Source: Alphaproteobacteria bacterium (GTDB lineage Bacteria > Pseudomonadota > Alphaproteobacteria > CACIAM-22H2). From it: a DNA stretch of 7,628 bases. The stretch lies in NCBI GenBank assembly GCA_947500965.1, contig CANMWW010000092.1:1-7628 (forward strand), in the 5' to 3' direction. Below are positions 1-6,558 of this stretch, piece by piece. Position 1 is the stretch's first letter; the number at the start of each line of letters is the position of its first letter. Position numbers and translations under genes: made by a program. A model generated the notes under the pieces. It saw only the letters and a program-made list of their open reading frames with translations, was not told where the DNA came from and did not search any database.

Positions 1-111
1 CGCGTCGGTGGCGGTTCCACCCAGGACGCCGACCTCGAGGCGGGCGATCTCGAGCGCCAGGCTCGAGATCACGCCTACCGGGGTCTGCGCCTCGTCAGAG
101 CGATCTGTCAT
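1..111 (-). CDS. Unknown protein, N-terminal 37 residues only (runs off the left edge)
   Basis: Only the first 37 codons are present; the reading frame is open to position 1. The product begins MTDRSDEAQTPVGVISSLAL and continues with a mixed acidic and aliphatic stretch that looks helical. The start is the ATG at 111. It is supported by a GGAG (121-118) six bases upstream, inside the end of the preceding small gene, whose stop at 97-95 gives a 17-base overlap. That overlap suggests translational coupling. I do not recognise the family. Position at the end of a flagellar operon makes a flagellar accessory or chaperone role (FlgN-like, for example) possible, but this is a guess from context. 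A perfect 10-bp inverted repeat lies inside the coding sequence (46-70). Confidence 0.55.
   Translation of the reverse strand, partial: MTDRSDEAQTPVGVISSLALEIARLEVGVLGGTATDA
46..70 (-). repeat. Perfect 10-bp inverted repeat inside the partial left-edge gene
   Basis: GATCTCGAGC (46-55) and GCTCGAGATC (61-70) are exact reverse complements separated by five bases. They fall about 14 codons after the ATG at 111 and encode ISSLALEI. In RNA this would be a strong 10-bp hairpin near the start of the coding sequence. A third CTCGAG lies at 34-39. Confidence 0.6.
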
Positions 112-289
112 AGAGGGCTCCGGGCTGGCCCTCGTCGCGGTGCTCGAGGAGGCCTTGCGGAACCACGGATGCGCGGTTCTCGGCCGCGACGGCCTCTCGC
201 AGGGCGGCAGCGCGCCGGGGCGCCGTCGCCTCGGCCTTGACGACTGCCGGGCGCGCCGCGTCCGCTCCACCTGCTACCCTGTCGACCAT
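95..289 (-). CDS. Small unknown protein, 64 aa
   Basis: A 64-residue ORF, Ala- and Arg-rich (MVDRVAGGADAARP at the N-terminus), ending in ALYDRSL. The start chosen is the ATG at 289, because GGAG sits six bases upstream. An in-frame ATG at 301 and a TTG at 310 lack a comparable site. It has no signal peptide, membrane segment or cysteine, and the composition suggests a soluble or partly disordered protein. It lies 76 nt after the 666-residue gene and overlaps the next gene by 17 nt. Its size recalls the anti-sigma factor FlgM, but I cannot see the FlgM C-terminal helix pattern, so no function is assigned. Two good ribosome sites in series, here and for the next gene, support real coding. Confidence 0.5.
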   Translation of the reverse strand: MVDRVAGGADAARPAVVKAEATAPRRAAALREAVAAENRASVVPQGLLEHRDEGQPGALYDRSL

Positions 290-319
290 CGAGTTCTCCA
301 TCCAGTGCAAGGATCATGT

Positions 320-337
320 CCGGGCCCGGCGGCCCGG
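320..337 (-). other. GC-rich hairpin between genes
   Basis: A perfect 7-bp inverted repeat (CCGGGCC and GGCCCGG) encloses a 4-base loop in the 76-nt gap between the 666-residue gene and the 64-residue gene. No run of T follows it on the minus strand, so it does not look like an intrinsic terminator. It could pause polymerase, protect the 3' end of the upstream message, or be chance in GC-rich DNA. Confidence 0.4.
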
Positions 338-349
338 CGGATCGAACAT

Positions 350-364
350 GGTCCGTAACGGACC
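350..364. other. 15-base palindrome just after the 666-aa gene
   Basis: GGTCCGTAACGGACC is a perfect palindrome with 7-base arms around one central base. It lies immediately downstream of the stop codon at 368-366. As RNA it could only form a 6-bp stem with a 3-base loop; as DNA it would suit a dimeric DNA-binding protein. There is no T tract. Confidence 0.4.
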
Positions 365-365
365 G

Positions 366-2366
366 TCAGGGCCGCGCGTCGATCGCGCGCAGGCGCTCGA
401 GCAGCCGCAGTTCCGGCATGTCCCCCGAGGCCCGGGATGGATCGGCGGCAAGGGCGTCGCCGACGAGGCCGGCCAGGACGGCCGAGCGCTTTCCGGCGAG
501 GGCGGCGCGGAGGGCGACGTCGCGCGCCTCGAACTGCCACACAGGATCGGATGCGAGCGCCGTCTCGTCGATGGCGCGGCGGACGGCGACGTACCGGTCC
601 AGCGCCTGCTCGAAGCGCGGGATGCGTGCGGCGTCTTCCGGGCCCCCAAGGGCGAGGAATTCGCCGATCGCCCCCCGTGCGGCGTCGGCAAGCCCCGCCG
701 AGGCGGCGAAGCCTGCACTGGCGAGCCGCATCTCCTGCGCCACGTCGCGCAGGTGCGGGGCGGCCGCGAAGAGCGACGCGACCTGAAAGGCGTGGGTCGG
801 GGAGCCCGCGACGTCGACGCCATCCGCCCCGAGCAGCCGTCGCGCCATGGCGCGGTCGATGCGCGCGGCGAGCGCCGGCTCGACGATGGTCCTGCGCCAG
901 GAGGCGAGGTTGTCGATGCGCGCGGCGAGTTCCGCCGGTGGAAGGCTGGCGATCGCCGAGGACATGGCGGCGACGTCGATCCTGCGATCGCCGAAGCTGC
1001 CGCCGCGGACCGCCAGGTAGGAGGCGACGAACTCGTCGCCGAGAAGCTCGACCGGGCTTGCGAAGCGCTCCATCGGGCGCAGGTCGATGCGCTCCCCGTT
1101 CTCGGCTAGGAGTTCGCGCAGGCGGCGCTTGCGGAAGGCCGAGAGTTCCTCCTGCCCGGCCCTGGCCAGCAGGAACGCGTCGAGGACGAGCCATTGCGGG
1201 TTGTCCTCGATGCCGGCAGGGCGATCGGTCGCGCGCAGCCGGGTCAGCGCGGCGCGCGTGTCGCCCGCGAGGGCGAGGCGCCGCCCGTCGCACAGCAGGA
1301 TCGCCGTGGCGATGTCCGTCGGCAGGACGCGCAGGTCCGGCAGGACCTCGGCGAAATCCACCCTGCGATCGGCGATCCCGTCCAGCGCGTGGTCGCGGCA
1401 GGCCGACAGGAGATTGCGGGCGAGCCCGATCCGCGCGCGCGACTCGCGCACGGAGGATGGCGTCGGCGGGAACGCGGGCATGTCCACGCGCGCGCCCAGG
1501 CTCGCGAGGTCGGCGAGCATCGCGACGGCGGGCGCCGCGGCCGCGGCCTCGATGCCGCCGAGGCGCGCCAGGACCTGCGCCGCCTCCTGCGTGCGGCCCT
1601 GCATCAGCACCTCGTGGGCGATGCGGCCCGCGGCCGTCCAGTCGACCGAGAGGTCCGTGCCCGCGAAACGCTCGGCCGCGAGGTAGCGCGCAAAGCGACC
1701 CGCGTCGGCGACCTGCCTGGGGTCGAGGTCGATGTCGTCGGGGCGCATCGCCTCGAGGTCGCAGCACGCCGTGAGGAGAAGTCGCGTCGCGCCGGCCTCG
1801 ATGCTGCGCTCGCCGCCGAGCTCCCGCACGCGCCCACCCGAGACGAGCCGTACGACCGTCGAGTCCCGCGAGGCGAGCAGCGCGGCGCGGTCGTCGATGC
1901 ACGCGCCCGCGGAGACCCCCGACGTGCCGGGAAGCACGACATAGGTCGCGAAGCCATTCTGCAACACGAAATGCTCGTCGCTGCGAGAGACCGGGACGAC
2001 CTTCGTCACGCCTGCGTCGCGGATGCGCGGCGCGACCGCCGGGGCGAAGGCCTGCGTGCGGCTGCGCCGAAGCATGACCGTGGTGGTCTGGTCGCCCGCG
2101 AGCGTGCCGGCGAAGGCCCCAGAGAGCGGGGGCGGGACCACGATCGCGGCAAGCTTCTCGAAGACCGCGTAGACGAGGTCGCCGTCCGCGAACGCGGCGA
2201 GCGGGCGGCGGGCCGCGCCGCTGGCACCGGCGATCTGGTCGAGCCGCGCGATGTCGACGCGGCTCAGCGTCCCGGGCGGCTCGCACGCGGCGATCGCTGC
2301 GCCCTGCCAGAGCAGGGCCGCGACCAGGCCCAGGACGGCGTCACGCGCGCAGCGAAAACCCCGCAC
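366..2366 (-). CDS. Exported protein of unknown function, 666 aa, possible lipoprotein
   Basis: I do not recognise the family. The start is the GTG at 2366, because GGAGG lies five bases upstream and it places a clean export signal at the very N-terminus: arginines at 2, 5 and 8, then a hydrophobic core near residues 10-26 (VLGLVAALLW and onward). Signal peptidase I could cut near AIA-A at about 26. Alternatively IAAC at 25-28 fits a relaxed lipobox with Cys28 as the lipidated residue. The mature part looks strand-rich to about residue 200. From about 220 to the end it looks alpha-helical and Ala/Leu/Arg-rich, like a helical-repeat solenoid. Mature cysteines are at 28, 156, 201, 202, 323 and 359, with none after that. 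The gene overlaps fliS by 26 nt, so it is probably translationally coupled to the flagellar operon. A periplasmic or outer-membrane flagellar accessory role (loosely analogous to rhizobial MotC) is inference from position only. Confidence 0.8.
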   Translation of the reverse strand: MRGFRCARDAVLGLVAALLWQGAAIAACEPPGTLSRVDIARLDQIAGASGAARRPLAAFADGDLVYAVFEKLAAIVVPPPLSGAFAGTLAGDQTTTVMLRRSRTQAFAPAVAPRIRDAGVTKVVPVSRSDEHFVLQNGFATYVVLPGTSGVSAGACIDDRAALLASRDSTVVRLVSGGRVRELGGERSIEAGATRLLLTACCDLEAMRPDDIDLDPRQVADAGRFARYLAAERFAGTDLSVDWTAAGRIAHEVLMQGRTQEAAQVLARLGGIEAAAAAPAVAMLADLASLGARVDMPAFPPTPSSVRESRARIGLARNLLSACRDHALDGIADRRVDFAEVLPDLRVLPTDIATAILLCDGRRLALAGDTRAALTRLRATDRPAGIEDNPQWLVLDAFLLARAGQEELSAFRKRRLRELLAENGERIDLRPMERFASPVELLGDEFVASYLAVRGGSFGDRRIDVAAMSSAIASLPPAELAARIDNLASWRRTIVEPALAARIDRAMARRLLGADGVDVAGSPTHAFQVASLFAAAPHLRDVAQEMRLASAGFAASAGLADAARGAIGEFLALGGPEDAARIPRFEQALDRYVAVRRAIDETALASDPVWQFEARDVALRAALAGKRSAVLAGLVGDALAADPSRASGDMPELRLLERLRAIDARP

Positions 2367-2799
2367 GGGCCCCTCCGTCCTGGGCCGGCCGCGCCGCCGG
2401 CCCGGGCGCTGGCGCCGTTGGCGCAGGTGGGGCGGGGGTGCGGGCGATCTCCGCCCAGGCACGCTCGAGGTCGGAGAAAAGCGCGAGGACGTGGTCGTAG
2501 AGGGATGCGTCGCCGCGCACGTCGATCTTCATGACGACGACCAGGACATGGCCGTAGATCGTGTCGAGCTGGCGGGCGATGGCGCCGCCGCGCTCGAGGT
2601 CGAGGTGGCCGCGCAGCACGGTCACGATCTCGGCGATGCGCAGGTTCTCGTTGAACCTCGCCTCGATGCGGCCTTCGGCCGCCGCCGCTGCGCCGGCGCG
2701 CGCATGCTGGATCGCCCGCCCGAGCAGCATCTGGACGAGGCGCGCCTTGTTGGCGGCGTCTATCGACGTCTCGCGGTAGCGGGTGGAGATGTCCGCCAT
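2341..2799 (-). CDS. fliS: Flagellin export chaperone FliS, 152 aa
   Basis: FliS binds the C-terminal segment of newly made flagellin in the cytoplasm, keeps it from polymerising and hands it to the export gate. The protein shows the family layout: a YRETSID element near residues 8-14 (the Y-x-x-T-S-V/I-type start of FliS), a first helix with RLVQMLLGRAIQHA (20-33), a middle helix with NENLRIAEIVTVLRGHLD (50-67), the GGAIARQLDTIY segment (71-82), and a last helix ending ALFSDLERAWAEI (106-118). FliS is usually about 120-135 residues. This one carries a Pro/Ala-rich tail from about 121 that overlaps the next gene. The start is the ATG at 2799, 8 nt after the fliW stop; its ribosome site is weak (only a GAG-like match), so coupling to fliW is likely. 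Identification rests on the residue pattern and on the neighbours. Confidence 0.88.
   Translation of the reverse strand: MADISTRYRETSIDAANKARLVQMLLGRAIQHARAGAAAAAEGRIEARFNENLRIAEIVTVLRGHLDLERGGAIARQLDTIYGHVLVVVMKIDVRGDASLYDHVLALFSDLERAWAEIARTPAPPAPTAPAPGPAARPAQDGGARAGFSLRA
2372..2376 (-). promoter_or_regulatory. Shine-Dalgarno GGAGG fixing the GTG start of the 666-aa gene
   Basis: GGAGG on the minus strand lies five bases before the GTG at 2366. It is embedded in the last codons of fliS. It favours this GTG over an in-frame ATG at 2462, which would put 32 Arg/Pro-rich residues ahead of the signal peptide. Confidence 0.7.
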
Positions 2800-2807
2800 G
2801 CGCTGGC

Positions 2808-3314
2808 TCAGGGAACGTGGCGGATGGGGTATTCGCCCTCCGCCATGATGTGCTGCGCGGCGGTCCTGCGCCGCGTCTCGAGCAGGATCGGCGCGCGGAG
2901 GTTGAGCGTCACGCCGCTCTCGGCGCGCGCGTTGGCGATCACCAGGACCGCCGTGGCGGCCGGGTCGAAGCCTTCGTCCGCGCATGCAGCGAGGACATGC
3001 TCGCGCACGTAGAGGGAGGCCCCCGGCGCGTCGGGGAAGACGAGGAACGCGACGCGCGGGTCCTCGAGGCTCTGCAGCAGGTTGAGCGGCCCGAAGCGCG
3101 CGCGCTCGAGCTGGATCCCGGCGAAGGAGCGCAGCGCCGGGAAGCCGGCCAGTCCCCCGGGCATGTCGATGACGAGCGCCGGATCGATCCATCGCGGGCC
3201 GACGCGCGTCTGGAAGACGTTGTCCCGCGGGTCGGCGAGCGCGGGCTCGCGCGCGAAGCCGAGGTTCGGTGGCGGCGGCGCGGAGGGAAGACGGCGGGAG
3301 ATCTCGGCGAGCAT
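2808..3314 (-). CDS. fliW: Flagellar assembly factor FliW, 168 aa
   Basis: FliW binds flagellin and, in species that have it, the translational repressor CsrA. This links free flagellin level to flagellin translation. Family blocks seen: MPGGLAGFPALRSF at 51-64 (matching the F-x-x-G-L-x-G-F motif), LLQSLEDPRVAFLV at 79-92, the TLNLRAPILLETRRRTA block at 136-152, and EYPIRH at 161-166. About 40 N-terminal residues, Pro-rich (SAPPPPN), precede the usual FliW start. The ATG at 3314 is chosen because GAGG lies eight bases upstream and it falls 10 nt after the flgL stop. A TTG at 3344 would add ten residues and overlap flgL. The gene sits between flgL and fliS. No csrA is visible in the window, so the CsrA arm cannot be confirmed here. 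Confidence 0.9.
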   Translation of the reverse strand: MLAEISRRLPSAPPPPNLGFAREPALADPRDNVFQTRVGPRWIDPALVIDMPGGLAGFPALRSFAGIQLERARFGPLNLLQSLEDPRVAFLVFPDAPGASLYVREHVLAACADEGFDPAATAVLVIANARAESGVTLNLRAPILLETRRRTAAQHIMAEGEYPIRHVP

Positions 3315-3324
3315 CGCTGGCGCC

Positions 3325-4542
3325 TCAGCGCATGTGGTTGACAAGGGAGAGTTCGCCGAACTTCGACAGCATCATGTAGGCGGCCTCGAGCTGGACCTGC
3401 TGGGCGGCGATCTTGGACATCAGTTCCGCGACATCGACGTCTCTTATCTCCGAACTGGTCGATTCGGCCCCGATGAGCGCGGTCTCGAAGCTTGACTGCA
3501 GCTGCTCGACCTCTCCTGCCCGAAGCCCGAGCGCGGCGCGGAGCCCGCCGAAGTCCTCGATCGACTCGATCAGCAGCGCGTTCGCCTGCTTCGTGAGGCG
3601 GAGGCCGTCCGGTCCCTGCATGTCGGCGTTCTCGAGCTGCCGCAGGGCGCGCACGAGCTTCTCGATGGCGGGGTCGTCGACGCGCGCCGTCGGCGCGATC
3701 GAGATGCCGCCCGTCACGCGTCGCGCGAGCGCGTCGCGCGTGCCGCCGGCCGTCGCGTAGTCGACGGTGCGCACGTCGATGTCCGCCCGTTCCCGGGTGT
3801 TGCGGACGCGCGCCTCGGCCGCACCGGCGACATCGGTCGCGATGGAGACGACGCCGCCCGGCGTGGCGTCCCCGACATTGCCGAGGATGTAGAGCGCGCC
3901 GGTATCCGCCCTGATCTCGACGACCGCGCCGAGCCTGCCCGCCGCGGCGAGCGCCGCGCGCAGGTTGTCGGCCGTCGCGCCGGCGTCGATCAGGCCGCCT
4001 TGCGTCGCGACCGGCGCCTCGACCGCGAGCCCGTCGGCGAAGGTCGCGGTGATGCGGGTCGCGGGCGCCGACCGGTCGAACGCCACGGTCCATTCGTCGC
4101 GGAAGGCCGCCGGGGGCGTGTCCGGCGCGATATCGTTGAAGAGGAAGCGCCCTTCGGACTGCCTGTTCAGGACGTTGAGCGCGTCGTCGAGCATCGCCCG
4201 TGCCTGCGCCGCGACCTGGTAGAGGTCGACCTTGGGATTCGTGACGCCCATCGCCTGGACCAGCATGGCCCGGGCTCGCTGGGCGACGTCCTGGAGGTTG
4301 CCGATCGCCTCGTCGGTCGCGTCGAGCGTCCGCCCGAGTCCCTTGAGCGTGTCCATCGCGGCGAGGATGCCATTCTTCTCGTTGCCGATGTCCAGCAGCC
4401 GGCCGGCGCTCGCGCCGAGGTCGGACAGCCGCGTGTCGCGCCGACCGCTGGTCGCCTGCGTCTGCAGGGTGGACATCTGGCGTTGCTGCTCGAGCACCGA
4501 GCTCACGCGCGAGGAGAGGGACTGGAAGGTGCCTATGCGCAT
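3325..4542 (-). CDS. flgL: Flagellar hook-filament junction protein FlgL (HAP3), 405 aa
   Basis: FlgL forms the second junction ring, between FlgK and the flagellin filament, after export through the flagellar type III apparatus. The N-terminal coiled-coil region (residues 1-99) starts MRIGTFQSLSSRV and contains the heptad-like stretch around LQTQATSGRRDTRLSD, typical of FlgL and flagellin D0/D1. The C-terminal helix (about 360-405) has SEIRDVDVAELMSKIAAQQ followed by LEAAYMMLSKFGELSLVN, the matching D1/D0 pattern. There is no cleavable signal peptide, as expected for this export route. At 405 residues it is longer than the enterobacterial protein (about 317), the extra length lying in the central exposed domain (about 130-300). 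The start ATG at 4542 is 3 nt after the flgK stop, so co-translation with flgK is likely. Confidence 0.95.
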   Translation of the reverse strand: MRIGTFQSLSSRVSSVLEQQRQMSTLQTQATSGRRDTRLSDLGASAGRLLDIGNEKNGILAAMDTLKGLGRTLDATDEAIGNLQDVAQRARAMLVQAMGVTNPKVDLYQVAAQARAMLDDALNVLNRQSEGRFLFNDIAPDTPPAAFRDEWTVAFDRSAPATRITATFADGLAVEAPVATQGGLIDAGATADNLRAALAAAGRLGAVVEIRADTGALYILGNVGDATPGGVVSIATDVAGAAEARVRNTRERADIDVRTVDYATAGGTRDALARRVTGGISIAPTARVDDPAIEKLVRALRQLENADMQGPDGLRLTKQANALLIESIEDFGGLRAALGLRAGEVEQLQSSFETALIGAESTSSEIRDVDVAELMSKIAAQQVQLEAAYMMLSKFGELSLVNHMR

Positions 4543-4545
4543 GGG

Positions 4546-6501
4546 TCAGACCTGGAGCAGGCGCTGGAAGAGGTCGCCGATGGTCGAGAGCACGCGGGCG
4601 GAGGCGGCGTAGGCGTTCTGCAGCAGGATCAGCTGCGCCATCTCCTCGTCCACGTTCACGCCGCTGAGCGACGCGAATTGCTGCGCGAGGGCGTCCTGCA
4701 CCGCCGCGCTCTCGGCGCGGCGCGCCTGCGCGTCCGCGTTCGCGCCTGCCGCTTCGGCGAGCCTGTCGCGCACCATCGAGGCGAGGTTTGCGCGGCGCCC
4801 CTCGGGGTCCGCGATGATGGCGCGCGTCGCCTCCAGCGAAGATGCCATGGCCTCGAGGCCGCGGCCGTCGCCCACCCCGCCAGCCAGCGCGCCGACCAGG
4901 TCGGCTGCCGGGTCGACGACGCCCGTCGCGAGCCGCCCCGGGTCCGCCAGGAGGTCCGCCCGCGCCATGATGGTCCTTGCGGATGGCAGGAAGGCGCGGA
5001 ACACGGTGCCAGCCTGCGGGACCGCGCTGCCCCACGGCCGGTCGAGGGTCGCGGTCTGCGTCGCGGCGTCCCAGGCGACCACCCGGCGCAGGTCCAGTTC
5101 CCCGGCGACCGGGCCGGGGAAGGCGATCTCGCGGCCGACCATGCCCTCCAGGCGCCTCGGGTCCCCGGCGACGCGAAGCGTCGCGGACGCCGGTGCGCCG
5201 GCATCGGCGGCGATGCGGACCTCGAAGGCGAGGGAATCCGCGGATGCGGCACCGACGAACACGTCGTCGAGGTGCAGCGCCTGCTTAAGTCCTGGCCCGA
5301 TGCCGCCGGACACGATCTCGATGGAGAGCCCGCGCGCGCGGCTTGCCTGGTTCACGGTGATGGATATGCGGCCATCGTCGCGCGCGACGTCGAGGTATGG
5401 TTCGCCGCCAGGATCGAGTTTCGCCTCCAAGGCGGATCGCAGGCTCGCCGTGTCGTGCGCCGTCGTCCCCGCGGCGAAGCCGAGCTGCGCGACCACGCGG
5501 CCAATCTCGTCGCGCAGCAGGATGGTCGTACTGGAAAGGTCCACCTGCTGGAACGAATCGAACGAATAGCCGGCCGTCCAGCTTGAACGCCGAGCGGGCG
5601 AGATCGCGGCGGCATGAGCGCCATTGACCGCCGCGGCCAGCTCGGCCGCGATCTCGTCGAGGCCGGTGAGGATGCCGGGGATGGCATCGTCGCGCAGTTG
5701 CCGGAGGGCACCGAGCTCGCCACCGGCGATCTCGCCGTCGATCGCGGTCCCGTCGAGGAGCAGGCTCGCGCCCTCGGGGCCGTGGCGCACCTCGATGCGC
5801 GCCGGGCCGAGGTCGAAGAGAGGGCGGCCCTGGCCCGCGTAGAGCGCGATGTCGCGCGATCCGCGATCGAATCGGTTGACGGGCAGGAGCTCGCTGATCT
5901 GGGCGATGATCGCGTCGCGCCTGTCCTCGAGCGTGCGGAGCGCGCTGGTGTCGTATGCGGTCGTGACGATCGTGCGGTTCGACGTGCCGAGCTCGCCGAG
6001 CCGGGTCGCGAGGTCGGATGCAAGCTCCGCGTAGCGCGCGTCGAGGGCCCCGCGCAGTTCGGAAAGGAGCCCGGACATCTCGTTGAGCCGTCGCGCCAGC
6101 CGGTCCGCGCTCACCGTTATGGCGCGACGCAGCACGGGATCCGATGGAGAGGCGGCGGCTCGCGCGACGTCCGCGCGGAAGCCGGCGAGCATCGTGTCGA
6201 GCCGCGCGGCCTCGTCGCCGCCCGCCACGATGTCCTCGATGCGCTGGCGGGTGTCGGCGGCGCTCGCGGCCGCCGCGAGGTCGCTGCGCGCGTCGCCGAG
6301 CTTGGCGGCCAGGAACCGGTCGACGAAGCGCTCGATCGAAGCGATCTCCACGCCGCCGCCGAGCCTCGACGTGACGACCGCGTTCTCGCGCACGTAGTCG
6401 GGATTGCTGGCGTTCGAGACGTTGGTCGACAGGACCTCGATCGAGCGCTGGGCGACGCCGAGCCCCGAGAGCGAGCTGTTTATGGATGCGAGCAGGGACA
6501 T
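4546..6501 (-). CDS. flgK: Flagellar hook-filament junction protein FlgK (HAP1), 651 aa
   Basis: FlgK caps the hook and forms the first junction ring below FlgL and the filament. The N-terminus (MSLLASINSSLSGLGVAQ) and the motif NVSNASNPDYVRE (27-39) correspond to the conserved rod/hook/HAP signature (N-I-A-N-x-x-T-x-G-Y). The C-terminal 40 residues contain SGVNVDEEMAQLILLQNAY and a final amphipathic helix ending LLQV, the diagnostic FlgK end. At 651 residues it exceeds the enterobacterial protein (about 547); the extra sequence lies in the variable middle domain. The ATG at 6501 is chosen because it aligns with the family N-terminus; an in-frame TTG at 6546 would add 15 unneeded residues and run through the sigma-54 promoter. 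GGGAGGG (6517-6511) is nine bases upstream. A sigma-54 promoter lies immediately before the gene. Confidence 0.96.
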   Translation of the reverse strand: MSLLASINSSLSGLGVAQRSIEVLSTNVSNASNPDYVRENAVVTSRLGGGVEIASIERFVDRFLAAKLGDARSDLAAAASAADTRQRIEDIVAGGDEAARLDTMLAGFRADVARAAASPSDPVLRRAITVSADRLARRLNEMSGLLSELRGALDARYAELASDLATRLGELGTSNRTIVTTAYDTSALRTLEDRRDAIIAQISELLPVNRFDRGSRDIALYAGQGRPLFDLGPARIEVRHGPEGASLLLDGTAIDGEIAGGELGALRQLRDDAIPGILTGLDEIAAELAAAVNGAHAAAISPARRSSWTAGYSFDSFQQVDLSSTTILLRDEIGRVVAQLGFAAGTTAHDTASLRSALEAKLDPGGEPYLDVARDDGRISITVNQASRARGLSIEIVSGGIGPGLKQALHLDDVFVGAASADSLAFEVRIAADAGAPASATLRVAGDPRRLEGMVGREIAFPGPVAGELDLRRVVAWDAATQTATLDRPWGSAVPQAGTVFRAFLPSARTIMARADLLADPGRLATGVVDPAADLVGALAGGVGDGRGLEAMASSLEATRAIIADPEGRRANLASMVRDRLAEAAGANADAQARRAESAAVQDALAQQFASLSGVNVDEEMAQLILLQNAYAASARVLSTIGDLFQRLLQV

Positions 6502-6517
6502 GACCGTCGACCCTCCC

Positions 6518-6533
6518 GCAAGACCCGTGCCAG
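6518..6533 (-). promoter_or_regulatory. Sigma-54 (RpoN) promoter of the flgK operon
   Basis: On the minus strand the sequence reads CTGGCACGGGTCTTGC. The -24 element TGGCACG and the -12 element TTGC match the consensus at every fixed base, with exactly ten bases between the GG and GC pairs. The predicted start of transcription is near 6506, about 5 bases before the flgK ATG. Sigma-54 control implies an activating ATPase (FlbD or FleQ class), whose gene is not in the window. The promoter should drive flgK, flgL, fliW, fliS and the downstream genes. Confidence 0.9.
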
Positions 6534-6558
6534 TCGCCGCCGCCAAGAATCTTGCCGG

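Noticed and set aside
95..289. csrA as the expected partner of fliW
   Set aside because: The size is close, but the protein lacks the CsrA pattern (M-L-x-L-T-R-K start and following strands).
302..318. Possible third sigma-54 promoter before the 64-aa gene
   Set aside because: A TTGC is present on the minus strand, but the upstream GG is 11 bases away instead of 10 and the -24 element does not match TGGCAC.
274..2286. 670-residue minus-strand ORF in another frame across the 666-aa gene
   Set aside because: Arg/Pro-rich shadow of the real frame, typical of GC-rich DNA; the other frame has a signal peptide, a good ribosome site and ordinary composition.
3717..3740. 11-base direct repeat CGCGTCGCGCG
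   Set aside because: Lies inside flgL and is explained by repeated Ala/Arg codons in GC-rich DNA.
2939..5035. 698-residue minus-strand ORF across fliW, flgL and flgK
   Set aside because: It crosses three recognised genes in a different frame and has low-complexity Arg/Gly-rich composition.
4000..5586. 528-residue plus-strand ORF opposite flgL and flgK
   Set aside because: Antisense shadow of two clearly identified genes, with no ribosome site or recognisable domain.
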